From Heloderma charlesbogerti (Eukaryota; Chordata; Lepidosauria; Squamata; Helodermatidae), in assembly GCA_026122225.1 (NCBI GenBank), contig JANEZZ010001570.1, forward strand, positions 2,542,001 through 2,606,000: a stretch of 64,000 nt of DNA, read 5' to 3'. Within the stretch, counting starts at the first letter, position 1. Each line of letters starts with the position of its first letter. This document shows, in pieces, positions 55,350 through 64,000 of the stretch. The notes below the pieces were generated by a model, which saw only the letters and a program-made list of their open reading frames with translations, was not told the DNA's origin and ran no database searches. A program made the translations under genes and the position numbers.

Positions 55350-55560
55350 GGAGAGCAGACTGAGTAGACACACAGGTCACCTCGTCAAAGTCTTCACCAC
55401 TGTGGCAGTACTGTATTTCTATGTAAATTGTAATAATTATAAATACATTTGCATCCATATAAATTAGTGTCCTCTTTTGTTCTCTTTTTCTCAGTGCAAA
55501 TCCTCTTCTTTTTTGTGATGTATAAGCGGCCACCTTAGTTACATAGAGGAACTTGTTTAT
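55350..55560. repeat. Second copy of the repeat at 43.4-43.9 kb
   Basis: Shares the landmarks given for 43,380-43,905; about 200 bp remain. The BovB copy inserted beside or into it. Confidence 0.45.
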
Positions 55561-55564
55561 TGAG

Positions 55565-56230
55565 TTCACATCCTTTTGTTTTAAAATGTTTTTGTTCTTT
55601 ACTTGTGATGAATTTATAGTGGTGGTGGAATGTATAGTCCAATTAAACTCTACTCCCTGCCCTAACCCTAATTGAACAGAACACCCCCCTACACACACCC
55701 CTACACTCACATGCACTAACTGTGGGTAAGGGAAGGGAGTGCTTAGACTCAGGAAGAGAGTTAAAAAATATCAGACGACATGAAATATCATCAATGAGTG
55801 ACCGCAAATCCCAAAGGTTTGTTGAGGTTGTTGGGGTATGCAAAACTTCAAAGTTAAACTTAATATATACTACAGAGATTTCAAAAATAGTACAGCAAAA
55901 TACACATATGTGGAGTGGGGAGGTAAAAGGGGATTGAAGGTGGGGGAAGCTGGCAGAGATAAGGCATTTCCTAGTCATTAACAGTTACACAAGTATGGAT
56001 TCAGAATGAGCCTCAAATCTCAAATGAATATTCCACTTTCAGAAACAATTATTTTCAAAATCATGGGATGATAAAATTGTTTTTAGAAGAAAACTGATGG
56101 CCCTAATGGTGTCAATACTAACTCATAAGCAAATCCGACTAAAGTATTTACTGATGATTTTAATGTACTTTTGTTTAGATGACTTTAAAAGCAGATTACA
56201 TTAATTCATGGAGGATATGGCTAACAATGG
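55565..56230. other. Non-coding sequence
   Basis: No gene or repeat recognised. The minus-strand frame 55,643-55,978 lacks domain features. Confidence 0.5.
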
Positions 56231-56234
56231 CTAC

Positions 56235-56450
56235 TACTCATGATGGCTGTATATTACCTCCAGTATCGGGGGCAGTTTGCCTCTGAATACTAGTTGCTGG
56301 AGAATACAAGTGGGAGAGGTCTATTGAGCTCACATGCTGCTTGTGGGCTTCCCATAGGCATATGGTTGACCATTGTGGGAAACAGGGTGCCAGACTAGAT
56401 AGGCATTTGGTCTGATCCAGCATGGCTCTTTCTAACTTCTGGAGAAATCA
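56235..56450 (-). repeat. Dispersed repeat, copy 2 (partner at 2.2 kb)
   Basis: The reverse complement matches 2,220-2,420 and adds the 5' part with 'agccatgctggatcagacca'. Confidence 0.65.
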
Positions 56451-56594
56451 TACCTGAAGATTACTGGCATAAATCATTAAAAGCAAGCCAGATAATTTTT
56501 TCAAAGATGCATTAAAATGCTTTGAATGCTAAAGAAAGAAAGAATCCTAAGAATGATTTTGAAATGCAGACAGTTCCAAGATTTATTTTTAAAC

Positions 56595-56711
56595 GGGGGG
56601 CATCTTGTGGCCTCCCAGATGTTTTGGCCTACAACTCCCATAAGCCCTTACCATTGGCTGATGGGAGCTGTAGGCCAACACATCTGAAGAACCACAAGTT
56701 GCCCATCTCTG
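56595..56711. mobile_element. Small palindromic hAT-like MITE
   Basis: 'gcctacaactcccataag' pairs with 'tgatgggagctgtaggc'. The ends 'catcttgtggcctcccagat' and (inverted) 'cagagatgggcaacttgtgg' resemble 36,495-36,634. Confidence 0.65.
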
Positions 56712-57088
56712 TTTTAAAGAAAATGCATTCAGTTCACAGGCTCATTACAAAGCAATGCCCCCCCACACACACACACATTTTTTAGTTTAATTTGCTTTCA
56801 TTTAAATTTGTAAAAGAATTTGAAAGTAACTTTATGAAAAGGCCAAGGGATAAAAAATATATATTAAATACAATAAGTACAATAAAATGGCACATACTTT
56901 ACTACTGAATGTGCTTACAGCTGTGTGTTTATGTTTATACTGGTAAAATTGGAAAGGAGAAGAGTCACTTCCATGTAACATCAGCATGATACTCCGGACT
57001 TTTATAACCCTTCTTCCTTATGATAGAAAACTGTGGAGATTAATTTTGCTAAGATAGAAGGGCTGTTGTTTCTTTCTTTAAGAACGGG

Positions 57089-57147
57089 TGTTTCTTTCTC
57101 TCTTTCTTTCTTTCTTTCTCTCTTTCTCTCTTTCTTTCTTTCTTTCA
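57089..57147. repeat. (TTTC)n microsatellite
   Basis: Tetranucleotide TTTC/TCTC array on the plus strand, purine-rich on the other. Confidence 0.95.
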
Positions 57148-57149
57148 GA

Positions 57150-59945
57150 AGCAGTTCTCTGGTTGTTCAATCAGTATGTATATTCTGTGCATGGTGTGGA
57201 TAGCAGAGCTGTAGGCCTGCCTTCTTGCATTTGTTCATTTTATGTTTTCTTGTTTTTTATATTTTCTTTAATCTTCAAATCAAATGAACCTGAGATCTAA
57301 TAATGTTTAGTGTGTGGAACCTACACATAACATTCCTAAAATCAGAGACTGCTATGGAAGTTAAATACCTAATTAAAAAACAGGAGAGCTTTCAATAGCA
57401 TTTCATTCATAGTTCCTGTGACATATCTAGTGGTCCCCCACAGAGCTCTGACCCCAGAGGTCACTGAGAACAGACTTTCCCTAGGACTCCCAAAAGCACC
57501 AGCTGCCACCACCAACTGATTTGTTGGGTAGTAGGAGTTTCCTCTTTATATCTTTGCATGTGGGGTGAGATATGCCAACCTTCATCCACCCATACCACAA
57601 CATAGGTTTTTAAAAGAATAACTGTTAGAAGTTTGTACCTTGTAAGCTAGGGAGAAGGAATATTTGTTTACGTTAGTTAGATGTGTTAGCCTTTCAAAAG
57701 AAATTTCAATTTCTTTTGATTTATCAGGCTCTCTTTTTTAAAAAAAATAATTATACATGATTTAGGGAGATGAGCTGTTTTCCCCTCTGAAGGTGCCAAG
57801 ACAGAAATAACAATACATTATTTGGCTGTCATTTGAAGTGAAGTTCATAGAAAGCCTCACAATGTATTCTCAGCATAATAGAATCATATATCAAAGATGG
57901 TAAATGAGGTTTGTCACTGTTAAGTGGTCATTACTACTTCAGGCAATATTGTTCTATAGGCTGAAGACTGATAATAAGTTTCATTCTGTGGTATATTAAT
58001 CAAAAGTATTTTTGTAGCAAACCATAATGTTCTGGAGACTCATAATACAGTTTCTTCATCTCCACTTATCTTATAAATCACTATTGAAACTTTTTTGGGG
58101 GGGGAGGGGAGCAATGCCACTGAGATATAGATATTCTCAACATTATTTATAACATATCCATATTCAGTCTGATAAATCCAGACTGAATATGGATACTCAG
58201 TCCATTCATGAAAATTACAGGTGCCTGATCCGGATTGCGATCACAGCAAGGGGCAAAGTGTTAAAGCTTCCCTCCCCACTCCCCAAGTAGCATCCGAATT
58301 GAGCCTCCTGTGCTTACTTGAGAGAAAGAGAGAAAAAGAAGCACGTAGCTTGGCTCTAGTTTCAGGCTGCACAGGAACACAATGAAGCCTGGAGGCCTTC
58401 CCTTCTCAAATTCCTTCACAAGCCAACCTCCCATCTTGCTGGAAAATGAAGCTTGGAGGGCTCTCCAACCCCAGAACACCCTTCCGAGCCCTGTAATTGC
58501 TCCTTCATTTTATCTGGCAGTGGTGACAAAAAAGGCTGCTGCTGAAGCCTTGACTAGGCCCTAGAAAACTGAAGGAACAGCATCCAGAGCACTAGGATTT
58601 GGGGGAATGGTAGCTTACCAGGGTTTCTAGGTCCAACCCAAGAGACTACAATTCAAGAAACTTGGCAGCCAGGCTTCTTCTAAATGCCAGAAATGGTGGA
58701 CACTGTATTTTCCCAGGGCACCAGGGCCCATGGATCCTAAAGCCCTGGAAAAACAAAATGTCCACCAGTCTTAGCACCCACAATACTTCTGCAGGTCCCA
58801 CAACACTACTGCCTTTCTCACTGTTGCTAGGTAAGTGTCAGAGGAAAAGGGAATGAACTAGTTAGGACAGAGCCCAAACTCTAGAAATGTTTGGACTCGG
58901 CTCAAAATTACCCTGGAAGTTCATATGTCAAGCTCCCCAATCTGAACTTCAGGTATATTCCTACACACAGTACAAGGGAGAGCAGGGAAAGGCCTAGTGG
59001 TTGTACATACCATGCAAGAGAGGAAGATAGATGAAGTGATGGGAACCAGACAGCAGGCACAGAGTAAATTATCAAAATGACTGAAGAGACCCATGCCAAT
59101 CCACATGCTAAAGAGAAAGGCAGAACAAACAAACACAAAAAAGGTACCAACTTAATATCTAGTCTAGCCTGAAGGAGAGAGAAAAACATCTCATTGTCAG
59201 ATATTGCACTCAGTCATATACAGTACAATTAGACTATGAGCAAAAACCATCCTCAAAATCCTCCTAAAGGAAATGTTGCTGGTTTTTAAGCTCTGCCACC
59301 AACTGAAATCAATGTTCTTTTGATTATAGCAGAGGTTTGGACTAACTAGATTGCATTGTGTCATTTGCATGGCTTGTAGATTTACATAGCTGTTCCTTAA
59401 GGCTCTGGAGATGTGATGCTTTATTGTTCTTGTCATGATTATGAGGTTCACAGACAGGAGCCTGAAAATACAGATCTTAATAATTGAATGGTAGCTCCTA
59501 ATTGCATTTGGTTGGTTCTCATTGCCTTTTGATTGCCTTTCACTTCTCTGTCCTTCTATATCCTTTTGTTTTGTTTTGACAGCAAACTTAAAATATGATC
59601 TTGCATTCAGAGCTCATTTAAGCAGTGAATTATTAGCAATATTGCCTCGTCTTCATTAGGGTTAAGCTGAAGTTTAGTCTCAGTAGCTCAAACGACAGCC
59701 TTTGTCACAGTCATATTCTTTGCTCTTCCCTAGAAAACACTGCCCTGTCAGAAGGCTTCAAAACATATCAACTCATCAGAAGTAGAAGAGTGCTATTCAT
59801 GCAGTGTTGTCAATCTGAACAGTGAAGAATCGGAACTTCTGATGTTCCTGTGGCTCAGATCTGTATTGGTGACAAACCAATGAACCACAATGAATTAATG
59901 AATAGACACTGTATTCTTACCAAGTCAGTTCAAATATGACTTTGT
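57150..59945. other. Mostly unique non-coding sequence
   Basis: A near-perfect inverted pair 'catattcagtctgataaatc' / 'cagactgaatatgg' occurs near 58,160-58,192. No gene or LINE recognised. Short frames near 58,261-58,564 and 58,908-59,189 lack domains. Confidence 0.45.
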
Positions 59946-59952
59946 ATACTAA

Positions 59953-60074
59953 AGGCACAATCCTATGCATGTTTAGACAGGAAAAGTCCTACAACTCTCA
60001 GCATTCTCCAGCCAGCATGTAGAACTTCTGAGTTGTAGAACTTTTTTCTGTCTAAATATACATAGGATTGTGCT
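59953..60074. mobile_element. Harbinger-like MITE, GCACAATCCTATGC group
   Basis: Ends AGGCACAATCCTATGCATG and, inverted, CAGCACAATCCTATGTATA. The stem holds 'ctacaactctcagcattctc' and its worn inverse. The left flank is TAA; the right flank no longer matches. Confidence 0.6.
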
Positions 60075-60098
60075 GTTCATCTCTATGCTGCCTTCAAG

Positions 60099-60148
60099 GT
60101 ATGTATGTATGTATGTGCATACATACATATTTATTTATTTATTATATA
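60099..60148. repeat. (ATGT)n / (TTTA)n simple repeats
   Basis: 'gtatgtatgtatgt' and 'catacatacata' are inverse neighbours, followed by TTTA units that form the antisense tail of the next LINE. Confidence 0.85.
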
Positions 60149-60149
60149 A

Positions 60150-60545
60150 ATGTATATAACACTATCTAGTAAACTATCTAACTAACAAAATGATAAAAAC
60201 ATAAAATATAGCAATAAAAGTACAATAAGTACAATAAAATAATTGCTGGTCAGCAATAAGTATTCTGGCTGGGTCACCCCTCAGGTGACCCCTGGATTAC
60301 CCCTCGGTATAACAATACTGGCTGGGTCACCTCAGGAAGACATCTGTCTAATGTCAATAGAGAGCATGTTCCAGAAGGCAGGTGCTGAAACACTAAACGC
60401 TCTGTTACAGGTACTCCTCTGTTACAGGTACTCCTGGCGAACCTCAGGTGCATTGGGCATTGTCAGAAGTGCGATGAAGACTGCAAGACTGCAAGGACTG
60501 GGCAGGGCCATAAGGTCCTTCAGCTTCAGTGTCCCACTGCTCTCT
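60150..60545 (-). repeat. L2-like LINE 3' region, antisense
   Basis: Matches 20,200-20,600 ('gctggtcagcaataa', 'ctggctgggt', 'ttccagaaggcaggtgct', 'actcctggcgaacctcaggt'). An 18-bp tandem duplication ('ctgttacaggtactcctc') occurs at 60,400-60,437. It is cut off at the CR1 element. Confidence 0.6.
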
Positions 60546-62405
60546 GTCCCAAGTTAAAGGCTGAAGCTGAGAACGAGCTGAGGTTAGCGAGGGATGTTAA
60601 AAGCAATGAAAAGGCTTTCTTCAGATACATGCATAGTAAAAGACAGAGAAAAGAAATGGTGGTTCAGCTATTAAACAAGGATGGCAAAATGATAACAGAT
60701 GACAAAGAAAAGGCAGAAGTGCTCAATTCCTACTTTGGCTCAGTCTTCTCCCAAAAGAGGGTCTATGACTCCCCTGGCAAAGGCAAAGCAGAAAGCACAG
60801 GCTGAAGGGGCAAGATTGCAGCTTGAGATTGATAGGTATATGGTCAAGGAACACCTAATTACTTTGAATGAGTTCAGATCTCCAGGGCCAGATGAACTGC
60901 ACCCTAGAGGAATAAAGGAACTGGCAGAAGAACTCTCAGAACCACTGTCTATTATCTTTGAGAAATCATGGAAGGTGGGGGAAGTGCCAGATGACTAGAG
61001 GAGGGCTAATGGTGTCCCTATCTTCAAAAAGGGTAAAAAGGAGGAACCTGGGAACTACAAACCAGTCAGTCTGACATCAATCCCTGGGAAAATTCTGGAG
61101 CAGATTATAAAGGAATCATTCTGTAAGCACCTTGAAAACAATGCAGTGATTACTCAAAGCCAACATGGATTTGTCAAGAACAAATCCTGCCAGACGAATC
61201 TGATCTCATTTTTTGATCAGGTCACCTCCCTTATGGACTGTGGGGATGCTGTGGACATAATATACCTCAACTTCAGCAAAGCTTTCAACAAAGTGCCCCA
61301 TGATATCCTGATGAGCAAACTAGCTCAAAGTGGGCTAGATGAAACAACAATCCGGTGGATCCACAGTTGGCTACAGAATCGGACTCAAAGAGTGCTTATC
61401 AAGGGGATCTACTCAAACTGGGGAAAGGTAACGAGCGGGGTACCGCAGGGCTCAGTCTTGGGCCCAATGCTCTTCAACATTTTTATTAATGACTTAGAGG
61501 AGGAGGTGCAGGGAATGCTGATCACATTTGCAGATGACACAAAATTGGGCAGGATAGCTAATACCTTAGAAGACAGAAACAAAATTCAAAGTGATCTTGA
61601 TAGACTGGAGCGCTGGGCAGAAAACTACAGAATGACATTTAATAGGGATAAATGCCCAGTTCTGCACCTAGGAAAAAGAAACCAAATGCACAGTTACAAG
61701 ATGGGGGGTACGTGGCTCAACAACACTACAAGCGAGAAGGATCTTGGAATTGTTGTCGATCACAAGCTGGATATGAGCCAACAATGTGATGTGGCTGCAC
61801 AAAAGGTCACTGCTATTTTGGTCTGCATTAATAGAAGCATAGCTTTCAAATCCCGGGAAATACTATTTGCCCTCTACTCAGCACTGGTTAGGCCTCATCT
61901 GGAGTACTGTGTCCAGTTCTGGGCACTGCACTTTAAGAAGATTGCAGACAAGCTGGAGAGGGTTCAGAGGAGGGCAACAAAGATGATCAGGGGACTGGAA
62001 ACAAAGCCCTATGAAGAGGGACTGAAAGAACTGGGCATGTTTAGCCTTGAGAAGACTGAGGGGAGATATGATAGCACTCTTCAGGTACTTGAAAGGTTGT
62101 CACAGAGAGGAAGGCCAGGATCTCTTCTTGATCATCCCAGAGTGCAGGACACGGAATCATGGGCTCAAGTTACAGGAAGCCAGATTCCGGCTGAACATCA
62201 GGAAAAACTTCCTGACTGTTAGAGCAATATGACAATGGAACCAATTACCTAGGGAGGTGGTGGGCTCTCCCACACTGGAGGCATTCAAGATGAGGCTGGA
62301 CAGCCATCTGTCAGGGATACTGTGATTTGGATTACTGCACTGAGCAGGGGGTTGTGCTCGATGGTCTTATAGGCCCCTTCCAACCCTACAATTCTATGAT
62401 TCTAA
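60546..62405 (+). mobile_element. CR1 LINE, 5'-truncated, otherwise well preserved
   Basis: Reverse transcriptase, C-terminal domain and 3' end are present. The 3' untranslated part has 'aggaggtggtgggctctccc'-type sequence and ends with 'attctatgattctaa' at 62,391-62,405, the diagnostic CR1 terminus. The left end abuts antisense L2-like sequence, the expected result of 5' truncation on insertion into it. Confidence 0.92.
60555..62300 (+). pseudogene. CR1 ORF2 reverse transcriptase, C-terminal two-thirds
   Basis: The pol protein copies the LINE RNA at the nicked target. Landmarks in order: 'FFRYMHSK' (60,615); 'SPGPDELHP' (about 60,885); a TAG at 60,996-60,998 where a Trp codon is usual; then an open frame to 62,222 with 'QHGFVKNKSC' (61,160), 'YLNFSKAFNKVPHD' (61,262; motif A, its usual catalytic Asp replaced by Asn in N-F-S-K), 'SGVPQGSVLGP' (61,435) and 'FADDTKLG' (61,527; motif C, both Asp present). 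Near 62,050 the frame shifts: the true C-terminus ('RYLKGCHREEG', 'RFRLNIRKNFLT') continues in the frame beginning 62,047, followed by a TGA where the family has Arg or His before W-N. At least one stop, one shift and a damaged motif A make it inactive. Confidence 0.9.
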
Positions 62406-62980
62406 GTTATGGGTTAGATGCAGACCTTATCATGCTTAGAGTAGGATTATTGAAATAGATGCTTAGAGTAGGATCATTAAAATATATAGGACAAGTTAGT
62501 CATAACTAGCTTGTGTTCCATTTATTTCAATGGTTCTTCTTTAAGCATGAATCCAACCTTATGCCTCCTCATTCATTTCCTGTAACTGCCTCTCTTGCTA
62601 TTGAAGGAGTCAGGGGAACCATTTTCCCTACCATGTTACTCCACCTCTGATTATTCCTGAAAAACACCCACTTTTAAAAGTGACTAGGATGAAATAACTT
62701 GTCTACTGGCTTGTAGCAATGCATCAAGAACAGCTTGAGAAAGTACCCTCATCAAACACCTTTGCAAAGGTGCCTTCATCTTTGAAGGGCACAACTAAAA
62801 ATGGTTGAAGGATGGTGGACTTTATGAAATGCCAAACTGCCTCCCTGAAGAGCCTCCCTTCTTGGAACTTGATGCAAGACCTTTTTGTAAAAGGGCCGGG
62901 GTAGGCCTTCTTAGGTGAGTGATTCTGGTCCCCCATTCCTTTACTCAGTTATGGGGGCCACAGCAGCACTTGATAATTGC
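62406..62980. other. Non-coding; possible worn palindromic repeat
   Basis: 'tgcttagagtaggattattgaaa' is repeated as 'tgcttagagtaggatcattaaaa' (62,430-62,482), and 'caagttagtcataactagcttg' is a small palindrome at 62,483-62,514. No gene recognised. Confidence 0.4.
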
Positions 62981-62984
62981 TGTA

Positions 62985-63072
62985 ATCCCACTGACTGATA
63001 TTCCAAGATCAGAAACCTCACTGACTGATATTCCAAAAATAGTAATCCCACTGATTGATATTCCAAGAGCAA
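62985..63072. repeat. Tandem repeat, ~30-bp unit x3
   Basis: Three copies of 'cccactgactgatattccaa' with variable 6-12 bp linkers ('gatcagaaacct', 'aaatagtaat', 'gagcaatagg'). Confidence 0.9.
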
Positions 63073-63189
63073 TAGGTTAAATTTGGCCAAAAGTTTTGAT
63101 GCTGCAACATTGCTTCATTATCTCCAGTGGTGGAGCTCAGCTAATGTTCAATACTATTTCCCCTGAGGTTATTTTAGGCTGTGCAAGAA

Positions 63190-63474
63190 TCATTTTTCTT
63201 TTGTCCCAGTAGGTCTCAAGGAAGATGACAACCGCCAGCTGGCACTGGTTGGGTCCTGGGAAATAAAAGAAAGGAAAGGAAATATAATATCGTAATGTGA
63301 GGATGTTTTACACTGTAGAATATGGGTGCTCAGCATGTCCTTCCAATACGATATGTGTTCAGAACTAAAGCAGTCCCTATGAATCTTATCCTGATCAAGT
63401 TCAACACTCTCCAAATTATTTTCAGCAATGCCCAAGAATGATTCATCATCGAACTTTCTCAAAGGATGGTGCAT
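63190..63474 (-). other. Unrecognised 94-codon open frame
   Basis: A minus-strand frame beginning at ATG, with an even amino-acid mix and phrases such as 'LRKFDDESFLGIAENN'. It reads more like protein than neighbouring frames, but I recognise no family, and it has no partner elsewhere in the window. It may be a pseudogene fragment or a chance open frame. Confidence 0.2.
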
Positions 63475-64000
63475 CCATCACCCCTCCATGAAGGCTTCAG
63501 CTCATTAGTGATGTTGTGCTGTGCAAGAAATGGTAAATGAATCCCAAATGGAAATACTATTATGAGAAGGGCTGATATCTGTTCTCTTCTTCCTCCCTAT
63601 TTCTGACCTCTATTAAAGAGGGCTATCATAGGGGGTGGGGGTGAGTGCAAGCGAAGGGAGGAAGAACAATGTTTAAACAATATATTCAGCTAGGTAAATG
63701 TCACCTTCTATCTCCTTTGTGGGTTTGTAGGAATTGCTGCTGAGTAGAAGTTTTTGTTGATTCCCCCCCGCCCGCAGCCAACCATCCTATACCAGCTGGG
63801 AAGAAAAGCAACCCACTAATGCTCTCCTAGCAAAGGGAAAACATGTTACACAGTAGTCAAAGCAAAAAGAAAGGCTTTGAATAAGGCGAGACATTTGTTA
63901 AAATTCTGGATTTGATGGATTATAAAAGGAAGCATATTCATGCTTATAGGGTTATTAGAAGATCTGAGAACTCATGCTGGCATAACTTCTGTAGTAGTAT
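63475..64000. other. Non-coding sequence
   Basis: No gene or repeat recognised up to the window edge. Confidence 0.5.

Noticed and set aside
61146..62222. Intact host or viral reverse transcriptase gene
   Set aside because: The 358-codon frame is the middle of CR1 ORF2; its first Met is internal, homologous sequence continues upstream beyond a stop and downstream in another frame, and the CR1 3' end follows.

Overview
The window is vertebrate genomic DNA, most likely from a squamate reptile (lizard or snake). The evidence is the repeat content: a Ngaro-type tyrosine-recombinase retrotransposon, CR1 and L2-like non-LTR elements, two RTE-BovB fragments, many hAT and Harbinger-type MITEs, and long (GT)n, (GA)n and (CAGA)n microsatellites. 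I found no host exon, tRNA or rRNA gene I could defend, so this is intergenic or intronic sequence. All recognisable coding sequence belongs to transposable elements, and all of it is broken.

Layout. 1-7.3 kb: mostly unique sequence with one dispersed repeat, a foldback element, a Harbinger-type MITE and a fragmentary acidic reading frame. 7.4-8.1 kb: first member of a palindromic hAT MITE family whose ends are TAGGGATG...CATCCCTA with 8-bp target-site duplications (TSDs). 10-13 kb: microsatellites, a LINE tail and a composite inverted repeat. 13.3-19.6 kb: a cluster of hAT MITEs, including one nested inside another. 20-23.9 kb: antisense remains of L2-like LINEs with GVPQG-type reverse transcriptase motifs and 3' tails, carrying two small TTA/TAA-flanked MITEs. 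26-30.5 kb: more hAT and foldback elements. 31.7-33.7 kb: an antisense LINE tail and an antisense BovB fragment with its own TSD. 33.9-35.7 kb: two large palindromic hAT MITEs back to back. 35.7-45.7 kb: mostly unique sequence with short LINE tails and microsatellites.

45,701-54,715 is the centrepiece: an end-to-end Ngaro-like element. Its split direct repeats are in the diagnostic order A1 - internal - B1 A2 B2. On the plus strand it carries, in order, a GC-rich leader, a gag-like basic/proline-rich frame, reverse transcriptase, RNase H, tyrosine recombinase and an SGNH-type hydrolase, all degenerate. Two palindromic hAT MITEs are inserted in it with perfect 8-bp TSDs, one of them inside the reverse transcriptase.

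54.7-64 kb: a second short BovB copy with TSD, dispersed repeats, an antisense L2-like tail abutting a 5'-truncated but fairly well preserved CR1 (60.55-62.41 kb), and a short tandem repeat.

Two observations deserve most attention. (1) The Ngaro-like element has direct repeats that are still nearly identical although its genes are wrecked. (2) All eight members of the palindromic hAT MITE family carry splice-donor-like motifs at or near both ends, facing outward, around a core built from serial short palindromes. These calls come from reading the sequence by eye; family names rest on recognised motifs, not on database searches.
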